Assembly: GCF_900101445.1 (NCBI RefSeq)
Contig: NZ_FNKE01000001.1
Location: 124,001 to 188,000 of the forward strand
Reading direction: 5' to 3'
DNA: 64,000 nt
DNA from: Streptococcus equinus
GTDB taxonomy: Bacteria; Bacillota; Bacilli; Lactobacillales; Streptococcaceae
The stretch's first letter is position 1. Every line of letters begins with the position of its first letter. Shown piece by piece: positions 37,426-46,666 of the stretch. Under the pieces are notes generated by a model. The model searched no databases and was not told where the DNA came from. It was given only the letters and a program-made list of their open reading frames with translations. The translations under genes were made by a program, and so were the position numbers.

Positions 37426-39159
37426 ATGACAGAAATGCTTAAAGGAATTGCCGCATCTGATGGTGTTGCTGTTGCTAAAGCGTATCTACTCGTTCAACCT
37501 GATTTGTCATTTGAAACTGTTACAGTTGAAGATACAAGTGCAGAGGAAGCTCGCCTAGATGCCGCATTGAAAGCATCACAAGACGAGCTTTCTATTATAC
37601 GTGAAAAAGCAGTAGAAACACTTGGCGAAGAAGCAGCTGCCGTATTTGACGCACATTTAATGGTTCTTGCTGACCCAGAAATGATCAGCCAAATTAAAGA
37701 AACTATTCGTGCAAAACAAACTAACGCAGAAGCAGGACTTAAAGAAGTGACTGACATGTTCATCACTATCTTTGAAGGAATGGAAGATAACCCATACATG
37801 CAAGAACGTGCCGCAGATATCCGCGACGTTGCTAAACGTGTATTGGCTCACCTTCTTGGTGCTAAACTTCCAAACCCTGCTACAATTGATGAAGAATCAA
37901 TCGTTATTGCACACGATTTGACACCTTCTGATACTGCCCAATTGAACAAACAATTTGTTAAAGCCTTTGTTACAAACATTGGTGGACGTACAAGTCACTC
38001 AGCTATCATGGCTCGTACACTTGAAATTGCCGCTGTTCTTGGAACAAACGATATCACTAGCCGTGTTAAAGATGGCGATATCGTTGCTGTAAACGGTATC
38101 ACTGGTGAAGTTATCATCAACCCAACAGATGAACAAGTTGCTGAATTTAAAGCTGCTGGTGAAGCATATGCTAAACAAAAAGCTGAATGGGCTCTTCTTA
38201 AAGATGCTAAAACAGTGACAGCAGATGGTAAACACTTCGAATTGGCAGCTAACATTGGTACACCTAAAGACGTTGAAGGTGTTAATGCTAATGGTGCAGA
38301 AGCAGTTGGTCTTTACCGTACAGAATTCTTGTACATGGATTCACAAGATTTCCCAACTGAAGATGAACAATATGAAGCATACAAGGCTGTTCTTGAAGGC
38401 ATGAATGGTAAACCAGTTGTGGTTCGTACAATGGATATCGGTGGGGATAAAGAACTTCCTTACTTCGACCTTCCAAAAGAAATGAACCCATTCCTTGGAT
38501 TCCGTGCACTTCGTATTTCTATTTCAGAAACAGGAAATGCAATGTTCCGTACACAAATCCGTGCACTTCTTCGTGCATCTGTACACGGACAACTTCGTAT
38601 CATGTTCCCAATGGTTGCTCTTCTTAAAGAATTCCGTGCTGCTAAAGCAATCTTTGATGAAGAAAAAGCAAACCTTAAAGCTGAAGGTGTTGCCGTTTCA
38701 GATGATATCCAAGTTGGTATCATGATTGAAATTCCAGCTGCAGCTATGCTTGCTGACCAATTTGCGAAAGAAGTTGACTTCTTCTCAATCGGAACAAACG
38801 ACCTTATCCAATACACAATGGCTGCTGACCGTATGAACGAACAAGTTTCATACCTTTACCAACCATACAACCCATCAATCCTTCGTTTGATCAACAACGT
38901 TATCAAAGCAGCTCACGCTGAAGGTAAATGGGCTGGTATGTGTGGTGAAATGGCCGGTGACCAAAAAGCTGTTCCACTTCTTGTCGGAATGGGACTTGAC
39001 GAGTTCTCTATGTCAGCTACATCAATTCTTCGTACACGTAGCTTGATGAAGAAACTTGACACTGCTAAAATGCAAGAATACGCTAACCGCGCTCTTACAG
39101 AATGCTCAACAATGGAAGAAGTTCTTGAGCTTAGCAAAGAATATGTTAATGTTGACTAA
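37426..39159 (+). CDS. ptsI: PTS enzyme I
   Basis: Enzyme I autophosphorylates from PEP and donates to HPr. The 577-residue protein has the phosphohistidine in [12 protein letters not shown] (His about 191), the PEP-binding [13 protein letters not shown] (about 326) and the active-site Cys in MCGEMAGD (about 506). It is co-transcribed with ptsH and ends at a strong terminator. It competes for PEP with the PEP carboxykinase/pyruvate branch encoded nearby. Confidence 0.98.
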   Translation: MTEMLKGIAASDGVAVAKAYLLVQPDLSFETVTVEDTSAEEARLDAALKASQDELSIIREKAVETLGEEAAAVFDAHLMVLADPEMISQIKETIRAKQTNAEAGLKEVTDMFITIFEGMEDNPYMQERAADIRDVAKRVLAHLLGAKLPNPATIDEESIVIAHDLTPSDTAQLNKQFVKAFVTNIGGRTSHSAIMARTLEIAAVLGTNDITSRVKDGDIVAVNGITGEVIINPTDEQVAEFKAAGEAYAKQKAEWALLKDAKTVTADGKHFELAANIGTPKDVEGVNANGAEAVGLYRTEFLYMDSQDFPTEDEQYEAYKAVLEGMNGKPVVVRTMDIGGDKELPYFDLPKEMNPFLGFRALRISISETGNAMFRTQIRALLRASVHGQLRIMFPMVALLKEFRAAKAIFDEEKANLKAEGVAVSDDIQVGIMIEIPAAAMLADQFAKEVDFFSIGTNDLIQYTMAADRMNEQVSYLYQPYNPSILRLINNVIKAAHAEGKWAGMCGEMAGDQKAVPLLVGMGLDEFSMSATSILRTRSLMKKLDTAKMQEYANRALTECSTMEEVLELSKEYVNVD

Positions 39160-39169
39160 TTAACATGAG

Positions 39170-39202
39170 AAAGCTTTTAACGTAATGTTAAAAGCTTTTT
39201 TT
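39170..39202 (+). terminator. Intrinsic terminator after ptsHI
   Basis: AAAGCTTTTAAC and GTTAAAAGCTTT pair around GTAAT, then a T run. Confidence 0.9.
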
Positions 39203-39520
39203 GATGTTAAAAATCTGCAAATCATGTCGAATTGATTTTGTAAAGCCAATCTTTTTCTAATGGAAAAATATACAATTATCGAACAAAACAAAACATTGTT
39301 TTAATTTAAAAAATTCTATAAATTCTGCCAATACCACTAAACATAGTTGGTAGAATGGATTCTTTTAGAATTCATAAACATTAATTATAAGTTTTATAAT
39401 TATAACTATTTGACACTGCAAAGTTTTTGTCTAAATTTTCAGAATTTTTTCGTGTTAAAATATTGAAAAAAGCTAAAAAAGTGATAAAATGGAGTTATCA
39501 CATTTAAAAGGAGATATCGC
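39203..39520 (+). promoter_or_regulatory. gapN upstream region with AT-rich palindrome and two candidate -10 boxes
   Basis: No gene is seen in this 318-bp stretch. A perfect inverted repeat, TAATTATAA-GTT-TTATAATTA, lies at 39382-39402. TGACAC follows at 39411. Extended -10 elements occur as TGTTAAAAT (39453-39461) and TGATAAAAT (39482-39490). The AAAAGGAG ribosome site is at 39507-39514. The palindrome may bind a regulator. Confidence 0.55.
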
Positions 39521-40951
39521 TTGACTAAACAATATAAAAATTACGTCAACGGTGAGTGGAAACTTTCTAAAGAAGAAATTAAAATTTACGCTCCCGCAAC
39601 TGGTGAAGAACTTGGTTCTGTTCCTGCAATGAGCCAAGAAGAAGTAGACTACGTCTATGCATCAGCCAAAGCTGCTCAAAAAGCATGGCGTGCTCTTTCA
39701 TACGTTGAACGTGCTGAATACCTTCACAAAGCAGCAGATATTTTGATGCGTGACGCTGAAAAAATCGGTGCTGTTCTTTCTAAAGAAATCGCTAAAGGTT
39801 ACAAATCAGCTGTTGGTGAAGTTATTCGTACTGCTGAAATCATTAACTATGCCGCTGAAGAAGGCGTTCGCCTTGAAGGTGAAGTTCTTGAAGGTGGTAG
39901 CTTTGATCCAGCAAGCAAGAAAAAAATCGCTATCGTTCGTCGCGAACCAGTAGGTTTGGTGCTTGCTATTTCACCATTTAACTACCCAATCAACCTTGCA
40001 GGTTCTAAGATTGCTCCTGCCCTTATTTCAGGGAACGTTGTTGCCCTTAAACCACCTACGCAAGGTTCTATCTCAGGTCTTCTTTTGGCTGAAGCATTTG
40101 CTGAAGCTGGACTTCCTGCAGGTGTCTTCAATACAATTACAGGACGTGGTTCAGTTATCGGTGACTACATTGTAGAACACGAAGCTGTTAACTACATCAA
40201 CTTTACAGGTTCAACACCAGTTGGTGAACACATTGGTCACTTGGCTGGTATGCGTCCAATTATGCTTGAACTTGGTGGTAAAGACTCAGCTATCATTCTT
40301 GAAGATGCTGATCTTGACTTGGCTGCTAAAAATATCGTTGCTGGTGCTTATGGATACTCAGGTCAACGTTGTACAGCCGTAAAACGTGTTCTTGTTATGG
40401 ATAGCATTGCTGACAAATTGGTTGAAAAAGTTTCTGCCCTTGTAAACAACTTGACTGTTGGTATGCCAGAAGACAATGCTGACATCACACCACTTATCGA
40501 TACAAAAGCTGCTGACTATGTTGAAGGTCTTATCAAAGACGCTCAAGAAAAAGGTGCAAAAGAAGTTATCTCATTCAAGCGTGAAGGTAACCTCATCAGC
40601 CCAGTCTTGTTTGATAACGTTACAACTGACATGCGCTTGGCTTGGGAAGAACCATTTGGTCCAGTCCTTCCATTTATCCGTGTGAACTCAGTTGAAGAAG
40701 CTATCGAAATCTCAAACAAATCTGAATACGGTCTTCAAGCTTCTGTATTTACAAATAACTTCCCATTGGCATTCAAGATTGCTGAACAACTTGAAGTGGG
40801 TACTGTTCACATTAACAACAAAACACAACGTGGTACAGATAACTTCCCATTCCTTGGTGCTAAGAAATCTGGTGCTGGAGTACAAGGTGTGAAATACTCT
40901 ATCGAAGCTATGACAACTGTCAAATCTACTGTATTTGATATTGCCAAATAA
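39521..40951 (+). CDS. gapN: Non-phosphorylating NADP-dependent glyceraldehyde-3-phosphate dehydrogenase
   Basis: GapN oxidises glyceraldehyde-3-phosphate directly to 3-phosphoglycerate, bypassing ATP formation and making NADPH; streptococci lack an oxidative pentose phosphate branch and depend on it. An aldehyde-dehydrogenase fold of 476 residues, with catalytic Cys284 in GQRCTAVKR and the ELGGKDSA Glu near residue 250. The start is TTG 39521 (MTKQYKNYVNGEW, the known streptococcal N-terminus), with AAAAGGAG ahead. Monocistronic between two terminators. Confidence 0.97.
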   Translation: MTKQYKNYVNGEWKLSKEEIKIYAPATGEELGSVPAMSQEEVDYVYASAKAAQKAWRALSYVERAEYLHKAADILMRDAEKIGAVLSKEIAKGYKSAVGEVIRTAEIINYAAEEGVRLEGEVLEGGSFDPASKKKIAIVRREPVGLVLAISPFNYPINLAGSKIAPALISGNVVALKPPTQGSISGLLLAEAFAEAGLPAGVFNTITGRGSVIGDYIVEHEAVNYINFTGSTPVGEHIGHLAGMRPIMLELGGKDSAIILEDADLDLAAKNIVAGAYGYSGQRCTAVKRVLVMDSIADKLVEKVSALVNNLTVGMPEDNADITPLIDTKAADYVEGLIKDAQEKGAKEVISFKREGNLISPVLFDNVTTDMRLAWEEPFGPVLPFIRVNSVEEAIEISNKSEYGLQASVFTNNFPLAFKIAEQLEVGTVHINNKTQRGTDNFPFLGAKKSGAGVQGVKYSIEAMTTVKSTVFDIAK

Positions 40952-40958
40952 TAAATTG

Positions 40959-40993
40959 AAAGGTTAGAACATTGTTCTAGCCTTTTTGTTTTT
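40959..40993 (+). terminator. Intrinsic terminator after gapN
   Basis: AGGTTAGAAC and GTTCTAGCCT pair around ATT, followed by TTTT G TTTTTTT. Confidence 0.88.
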
Positions 40994-41080
40994 TTCTGAA
41001 ATAGACGTAAGTAGGCTTGTGCTTTTTTTGAAAATTTTTAGAAATTGTTTCTTTTTTCTAATATTTTTACACTTTTAATT

Positions 41081-41108
41081 ATGAAAACGCATACTTTTTT
41101 GGTAGAAT
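41081..41108 (+). promoter_or_regulatory. CcpA cre site overlapping the pckA promoter
   Basis: ATGAAAACGCATACT (41081-41095) matches the cre consensus WTGNAANCGNWNNCW at every defined position. It sits 7 bp before the -10 hexamer TAGAAT (41103-41108), where bound CcpA would block polymerase. Catabolite repression of pckA is inferred. Confidence 0.75.
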
Positions 41109-41137
41109 TAAATTAACCATACAATAGGAGGTAGAAA

Positions 41138-42781
41138 ATGGTAACACGTAATCAATTTTCAACTTTAGAAATGCGCAAATCAAGTCCGTATTTTTCTGCA
41201 TTAAAAACTATTGTCGAAACAGCATTTTATGAAAATCAGGTTCACCCGATTAAAACCTTGGAAGAAGCTTATCAGTTGGCTTCGAATGCTGCAGGTACAG
41301 TGATTTTGGATATGCCTGTCATTCATACTAAGGAATTGGGTCTGCCATCCTACGCTCGTGTATTGTTGACAAATTCAGGGGCAGTGGTTGGACGAACGGC
41401 TAAAGCCCGTCGAATTTTTGGGCAAGACGAAGAGGAAGATGAGCGTTTGTTATCCATTGTCAGAAGTGCTGTCTATCAAGCACATCGCCGTCAGTTTTAC
41501 AAAGCTGATGCTATTGTTGGGTTAGATGAAAAATTCATGGTACGCGCCCATTTGATGGTGCCAGAAGAAGAAGTCAATAATCTCTATTCATGGTTATTGA
41601 ATTTTCAAATTCTAGATGAAGAATTCAAAAATCGCTTGAAAGTTTCTAAGGTCTACAATGAAGATGATATTTTTGTCTTCTTTAATCCGAGATGGTCTCA
41701 TCCAGACTACCCAGATGGTCTAGTTTATTTTGATACTAATCACAACTGCGTGGCTATTTTAGGGCTCAATTATTTTGGTGAATTGAAGAAAGCTACTTTG
41801 ACTCTTGCTTGGGGAACAGCTGCACGTAATGGTTATGTATCATGCCATGGTGGTTTGAAAATTTTCCAAGGAAAAGAAGGTCAAAAAGATTATGTTGCTT
41901 CATTCTTTGGCTTGTCAGGTTCAGGAAAATCAACTTTGACTCACGCTAAACACAATGGAAAATATGATATCAAAGTTTTGCACGACGATGCCTTCGTCAT
42001 TTCCGAAAAAGATGGCTCATCAATTGCCCTAGAACCATCATATTTTGATAAGACAAATGATTACCCAACAGGACACCCTGAACAAGATTTCTTTGTAACA
42101 GTTCAAAACTGTGGGGTGACTTTGGATGAAAATGGTCGTAAGAAATTGATGACAGAAGATATCCGAAATGGTAACGGTCGAACGGTTAAGTCTCGTTTTG
42201 CCACACCAAATCGTGTTGACCATATTGAAGAGCCGATTAATGCTATCTTCTGGATTATGAAAGACGATTCTCTACCTCCATTGATTAAGGTTAATGACCC
42301 TCTTATGGCGGCAACGATGGGATGTACGTTGATGACTAAGCGTTCAAGTGCTGAAAACATTGAAGGAAATAAACAAACACTTGTCATCGAACCATTCGCC
42401 AACCCATTTAGGGTTTATCCGCTCGTTGAAGATTATCAAAAATTCCGTTCACTATTTGAAGGAGATGTGGATTGCTACATCATCAACACAGGTACTTACA
42501 TGGGACAAAGTATTCCAAAAGAAGTTTCTTTAGGTATCATTGAAAAGTTAGTTGATGGCGATGCAGAGTTTAAAGATTTCGGACCAATTGAAGGCTTCCA
42601 ATATTTGGATTTAGCAGAATACCCTGTTCATCATTTTGACAGTAAGTACAAACAACTCATCCGTTCACGTATGCAGTTCCGTTTGAATTATTTGCTTTCT
42701 TTCAACCAAAATAATCCAAAACTCGCTTTGCCAGTAGAAGCTATTTCACGTTTGGAAAAAGTGATTAATAATTTGAAATAG
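41138..42781 (+). CDS. pckA: Phosphoenolpyruvate carboxykinase (ATP)
   Basis: Interconverts oxaloacetate and PEP with ATP/ADP. The 547-residue protein has the kinase-1a P-loop GLSGSGKSTLTH (about 259-270) and the metal-binding HDDAFVI (about 282-288), the PEPCK pattern, plus GHPEQDFF. N-terminal sequence is diverged from enteric PckA, so family assignment rests mainly on the P-loop half. In a glucose-fermenting streptococcus the direction may be CO2 fixation to oxaloacetate, feeding the citrate synthase branch and aspartate. A cre site lies at its promoter. PEPCK is uncommon in streptococci and typical of the bovis group. Confidence 0.82.
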   Translation: MVTRNQFSTLEMRKSSPYFSALKTIVETAFYENQVHPIKTLEEAYQLASNAAGTVILDMPVIHTKELGLPSYARVLLTNSGAVVGRTAKARRIFGQDEEEDERLLSIVRSAVYQAHRRQFYKADAIVGLDEKFMVRAHLMVPEEEVNNLYSWLLNFQILDEEFKNRLKVSKVYNEDDIFVFFNPRWSHPDYPDGLVYFDTNHNCVAILGLNYFGELKKATLTLAWGTAARNGYVSCHGGLKIFQGKEGQKDYVASFFGLSGSGKSTLTHAKHNGKYDIKVLHDDAFVISEKDGSSIALEPSYFDKTNDYPTGHPEQDFFVTVQNCGVTLDENGRKKLMTEDIRNGNGRTVKSRFATPNRVDHIEEPINAIFWIMKDDSLPPLIKVNDPLMAATMGCTLMTKRSSAENIEGNKQTLVIEPFANPFRVYPLVEDYQKFRSLFEGDVDCYIINTGTYMGQSIPKEVSLGIIEKLVDGDAEFKDFGPIEGFQYLDLAEYPVHHFDSKYKQLIRSRMQFRLNYLLSFNQNNPKLALPVEAISRLEKVINNLK

Positions 42782-42827
42782 GACAATCAAAATCACGAAA
42801 AAGGTTGGCATTATATTTTAGGAACAT

Positions 42828-42867
42828 AAAAAACGAGGCTGAACATTTTGTCCTAGCCTCGTTTTGC
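42828..42867. terminator. Bidirectional terminator between pckA and the helicase gene
   Basis: AAAACGAGGCT and AGCCTCGTTTT are perfect arms flanked by A and T runs. Confidence 0.88.
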
Positions 42868-42873
42868 TTTGCT

Positions 42874-43956
42874 TTATTTTAAATGTAATTCTTGATTTTT
42901 AAGATAAACTTCTGAAACAGGTGCGTATTTTTTGAGTTTTTTCAATTCTTCTTTGTGAGTAATGAAAGTGATAACGACACCTGATTTTCCCATACGTCCT
43001 GTTCGGCCAGCACGGTGTGTGTAAGTTTCTTTGTCACGTGCAAGATCAAAGTTGATGACGTATTCGAGGTTTTCAATGTCGATTCCGCGTGCTACTAAGT
43101 CAGTGGCAAGTAAAAGTGAAAGCTCATGGTTCTTGAATTTTTCAAGAATGACTTTACGGAATTTAACGTTAATGTCAGAAGCAAGAGAAACAGCTTGAAC
43201 ATTATTGAACTGTAGACGTTCTTCGGCAGCACCTAGGTCAGACAAGCTGTTGAAGAAGACCAAGCCACGAAATTCTGGGATATTTGAGAATTTGCGAAGT
43301 AAGTCAAGACGATCACGTTTGTCAACAGAGATGTAGTAGTGAGCGATTTGATCAAGTTTTTGATCAGAAAGGTCAATTGTCAAAGTGTTTTCTGCAAGAA
43401 CTTCAGGGTCGACTTTGTCAGTTGCGCTCATGTAAATCATTTGGTGGTCACGTGGCACACGATGAATGATGTTTTCAACAAAGTGATATTGTGAATCGCT
43501 AAGCAATTCGTCAAATTCGTCTAAGATGATTGTGTCAACATTCATCATTTTGATTTTTTTATGTTTAACGAGTTCAAAGACACGACCAGGTGTTCCGACA
43601 AGAATTTCAGGACCTTTTTTCAAACGTTCAATTTGACGTTTTTGGCTTGAACCAGAAATAAAGAGTTGTGTAGAAAGGTTTAATGGCTCAGCCCATGTTT
43701 TTGTAACTTCAAAAATTTGCCCAGCCAACTCGGTGTTTGGAGCTAAGATAAGCAATTGCTGAGATTTTTTAGGTTTTAATTTTAGGAGTGCTGGAAAGAG
43801 ATAAGCTAGGGTTTTACCAGTACCAGTCGGGCTAATACCGAGTAAGTTATCTCCTTGTGAAATAGGTTCAAATACCTGTTTTTGAATGTCTGTTAGCTCA
43901 GAAAAGCCAAGTGTTTTTAGCTGTTCTTGCCAAACTTGTGGAAATTGTGAAATCAT
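42874..43956 (-). CDS. DEAD-box ATP-dependent RNA helicase
   Basis: A minimal RNA helicase of 360 residues with both RecA domains and no C-terminal extension. Motif Q (LTDIQKQVF), motif I SPTGTGKT (about 41-48), motif II written DEFD rather than DEAD, motif III SAT, and motif VI HRAGRTGRMG are seen. It resembles the YfmL class linked to ribosome assembly or cold growth. Monocistronic. The DEFD variant keeps the catalytic Asp-Glu pair, so activity is expected. Confidence 0.9.
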   Translation of the reverse strand: MISQFPQVWQEQLKTLGFSELTDIQKQVFEPISQGDNLLGISPTGTGKTLAYLFPALLKLKPKKSQQLLILAPNTELAGQIFEVTKTWAEPLNLSTQLFISGSSQKRQIERLKKGPEILVGTPGRVFELVKHKKIKMMNVDTIILDEFDELLSDSQYHFVENIIHRVPRDHQMIYMSATDKVDPEVLAENTLTIDLSDQKLDQIAHYYISVDKRDRLDLLRKFSNIPEFRGLVFFNSLSDLGAAEERLQFNNVQAVSLASDINVKFRKVILEKFKNHELSLLLATDLVARGIDIENLEYVINFDLARDKETYTHRAGRTGRMGKSGVVITFITHKEELKKLKKYAPVSEVYLKNQELHLK

Positions 43957-44111
43957 AGGTTTCCTTTTCTATTCTATCTAGTCTTTACTTCATTATAACA
44001 TAGAAAAAGCTAACTTTTTTTATTTAAAGGGCAAGTAAGGGATTTCAATGTTTGAAAATTTTAAAAAAAGTAGTAGAATAGATAGGAAATATTTTTTATT
44101 TGGAGTAATAA

Positions 44112-44744
44112 ATGCGTAAAAAACCTATTATTATTGGTGTGACTGGTGGTTCTGGAGGTGGAAAAACCAGTGTTTCTAAAGCAATTTTGGCTAACTTCCA
44201 AGACCAAAAAATTGCAATGATTCAACACGATTCTTACTACAAAGATCAAAGCCACTTGACTTTTGAAGAACGTGTTTCAACTAACTATGACCACCCACTT
44301 GCTTTTGATACTGATTTGATGATTGAACACATCAATGAATTGATTGCAGGTCGCCCAGTAGATATTCCAATTTACGACTACACACTACACACTCGTAGTG
44401 AAAAAACATATCGTCAAGAACCTCAAGATGTTATCATCGTTGAAGGTATCTTGGTTCTTGAAGACAAACGTCTTCGTGATTTGATGGATATCAAACTTTT
44501 TGTTGATACTGATGACGATATCCGTATCATCCGTCGTATCAAACGTGATATGGAAGAACGTGGACGTAGCCTTGATAGTGTTATTGAACAATACACTTCA
44601 GTGGTTAAACCGATGTTCCACCAATTTATCGAACCAACAAAACGTTATGCTGACATCATCATCCCAGAAGGTGCTTCAAACGTTGTCGCAATTGACCTTA
44701 TCAACACTAAAATTGCTGCAATTTTGAAAGAAAATGAAGAATAA
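44112..44744 (+). CDS. udk: Uridine kinase
   Basis: Phosphorylates uridine and cytidine for pyrimidine salvage. The 210-residue P-loop kinase has [11 protein letters not shown] (about 11-21), HDSYYKDQ (about 37-44) with the catalytic Asp, and [12 protein letters not shown] in the lid. TAGAAT-type -10 and GGAGTA ribosome site precede it. Monocistronic, with a terminator after the stop. Confidence 0.96.
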   Translation: MRKKPIIIGVTGGSGGGKTSVSKAILANFQDQKIAMIQHDSYYKDQSHLTFEERVSTNYDHPLAFDTDLMIEHINELIAGRPVDIPIYDYTLHTRSEKTYRQEPQDVIIVEGILVLEDKRLRDLMDIKLFVDTDDDIRIIRRIKRDMEERGRSLDSVIEQYTSVVKPMFHQFIEPTKRYADIIIPEGASNVVAIDLINTKIAAILKENEE

Positions 44745-44750
44745 GTGAAG

Positions 44751-44776
44751 GGCTGGAAAATCCAGCTCTTTTTACT
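44751..44776 (+). terminator. Intrinsic terminator after udk
   Basis: GGGCTGGA and TCCAGCTC pair around AAA, then TTTTT. Confidence 0.8.
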
Positions 44777-44821
44777 TTTGGTAGTTATTTTCAGAAAATT
44801 TATTTAATTTAGATAATTCTG

Positions 44822-44850
44822 TTGACTTTTACCTTAGAAAGGGGTATTAT
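44822..44850 (+). promoter_or_regulatory. leu operon promoter
   Basis: TTGACT (44822-44827) and TATTAT (44845-44850), spacer 17 bp; transcription would start near 44857, 30 bases before the leader peptide. Confidence 0.75.
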
Positions 44851-44886
44851 GTTAAAAAACGAAAAACATCGAAGGGAAATAAGTCA

Positions 44887-44934
44887 ATGACATTCGCAAC
44901 AATGACAGTCTTGCTATTGCGTAATGAGGGCTAG
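44887..44934 (+). CDS. Leucine-rich leader peptide of the leu attenuator (15 aa)
   Basis: The reading frame MTFATMTVLLLRNEG has three consecutive leucine codons (TTG CTA TTG) near its end. It is preceded by GAAGGGAAAT, and its stop lies inside the first stem of a chain of competing hairpins. Ribosome stalling at these codons when Leu-tRNA is scarce would alter folding downstream. Too short for normal gene calling; the support is its position and codon content. Confidence 0.75.
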   Translation: MTFATMTVLLLRNEG

Positions 44935-45012
44935 TGCAGCATAAGCATTAGTCCTGTTTGGCTTACCAAGCGGGATAAAAACATCTCGCTTGACCGTGAG
45001 ATGTTTTTATTT
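44929..45012 (+). promoter_or_regulatory. Leucine attenuator (competing hairpins and terminator)
   Basis: Stem 1: GGGCTAGTGC pairs fully with GCATTAGTCC (44929-44954, with G-U pairs). Stem 2: TTGG/CCAA around CTTA. Antiterminator: CAAGCGGGAT pairs over its full length with ATCTCGCTTG. Terminator: AAAAACATCTC/GAGATGTTTTT (44977-45008) followed by ATTTTTAT. The terminator and antiterminator share ATCTC and so exclude each other. Confidence 0.8.
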
Positions 45013-45051
45013 TTATCTTAATGTTTTTGCTAGAATTAGAAAGAGGTTACT

Positions 45052-46617
45052 ATGCGTAAAGTTGAATTTCTTGATACCACTCTTCGTGATGGCGAACAAA
45101 CGCCAGGGGTGAATTTTTCAGTTAAAGAAAAAGTTGCAATTGCTAAGCAACTTGAAAAATGGGGCATTGCATCAATTGAGGCTGGATTCCCAGCTGCCAG
45201 CCCAGATTCTTTTGAAGCTGTTCGCCAAATTGCTGCCGCTATGACAACTACAGCTGTATCAGGTTTGGCACGTTCAGTCAAAGCTGATATCGATGCGTGT
45301 TATGAAGCTTTGAAAGATGCTAAATACCCACAATGTCATGTCTTCATTGCGACAAGTCCAATTCACCGTGAATACAAACTGAAAAAGACAAAAGAAGAAA
45401 TTCTTGATATTATCAAAGAACATGTAACTTATGCGCGTAGTAAATTTGATGTGGTAGAATTTTCTCCAGAAGATGCTACTAGAACAGAGCTTGATTATCT
45501 TCTTCAAGTGGTTCAAACAGCGGTAGATGCTGGCGCGACTTACATTAATATTCCTGATACTGTTGGGTTTACAACGCCTGAAGAGTTTGGTCATATTTTC
45601 AAATACCTTATTGAAAATGTAACATCTGACCGTGAAATTATCTTTAGTCCGCACTGTCACGATGACCTTGGGATGGCAACAGCTAACACACTTGCTGCTA
45701 TTAAAAATGGTGCAGGACGTATTGAAGGTACTGTCAATGGTATCGGTGAACGTGCAGGTAACGTTGCCCTTGAAGAAGTTGCAGTGGCTCTTAATATCCG
45801 TGAAGATTACTATCAAGCAACGTCAGATATTGTTCTTAACGAAACGGTCAATACCTCAGAATTGATTTCTCGTTTCTCAGGTATTCCAATTCCTAAAAAT
45901 AAAGCAGTTGTTGGTGGAAATGCCTTCTCACACGAATCAGGGATTCACCAAGATGGTGTGCTTAAAAATCCACTTACTTATGAAATCATTACACCAGAGC
46001 TTGTTGGGGTTAAGCATAACTCACTTCCTCTTGGAAAACTTTCAGGTCGACATGCCTTTGTTGAAAAATTAAAAGAACTTGAAATTGCGTTTGAAGAGGC
46101 TGAAATTAAACCACTCTTTGGTAAATTCAAGAAATTGGCTGATAAGAAAACAGAAATTACAGATGCTGATATTCGTGCTTTGGTTGCTGGAACAGAAATC
46201 GAAAATCCAGAAGGCTTCCATTTTGGTGATTTGAAATTGACGTCTAATCCAGACGAAACGGTTACTGCTGAAGTGACAATGATTAATGCTGAGGATGAAG
46301 AAGTCGATGTAACAGCAGATGGTAAAGGTTCTGTTGAAGCTGTCTACAATGCCGTTGATAAATTCTTCAACCAAAAAGTTCGTCTGCTTAGCTACACTAT
46401 GGATGCTGTGACAGATGGTATCGATTCTCAAGCGCGCGTATCCGTTTCAGTCGAAAATGATGATACAGGTACTATTTTTAACGCCTCAGGTATTGATTTC
46501 GATGTTCTGAAAGCTGGTGCCATTGCTTATGTGAATGCTAATGCTTTGGTTCAAAAGGAAAATGCGGGAGAAATTGGCAAGGCTGTTTCATTCCGTGATG
46601 TGCCAACAAATGATTAA
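45052..46617 (+). CDS. leuA: 2-isopropylmalate synthase
   Basis: Commits 2-oxoisovalerate and acetyl-CoA to leucine synthesis. The 521-residue protein has DTTLRDGEQTPGV (about 9-21), HCHDDLGMA (about 201-209) and GNAFSHESGIHQDG, then a C-terminal leucine-binding regulatory domain (about 395-521), so feedback inhibition is expected. First structural gene after the attenuator; leuB follows after 49 bp. Confidence 0.96.
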   Translation: MRKVEFLDTTLRDGEQTPGVNFSVKEKVAIAKQLEKWGIASIEAGFPAASPDSFEAVRQIAAAMTTTAVSGLARSVKADIDACYEALKDAKYPQCHVFIATSPIHREYKLKKTKEEILDIIKEHVTYARSKFDVVEFSPEDATRTELDYLLQVVQTAVDAGATYINIPDTVGFTTPEEFGHIFKYLIENVTSDREIIFSPHCHDDLGMATANTLAAIKNGAGRIEGTVNGIGERAGNVALEEVAVALNIREDYYQATSDIVLNETVNTSELISRFSGIPIPKNKAVVGGNAFSHESGIHQDGVLKNPLTYEIITPELVGVKHNSLPLGKLSGRHAFVEKLKELEIAFEEAEIKPLFGKFKKLADKKTEITDADIRALVAGTEIENPEGFHFGDLKLTSNPDETVTAEVTMINAEDEEVDVTADGKGSVEAVYNAVDKFFNQKVRLLSYTMDAVTDGIDSQARVSVSVENDDTGTIFNASGIDFDVLKAGAIAYVNANALVQKENAGEIGKAVSFRDVPTND

Positions 46618-46666
46618 GAAAGGATAGAGCAAGAAAGTAGTTTGTTTTCTTGCGAGTGATACAAGG

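Noticed and set aside
45274..45816. A 180-codon minus-strand frame inside leuA.
   Set aside because: It is antisense to a conserved region of leuA, is rich in Phe, Ser and Cys, and resembles no family.
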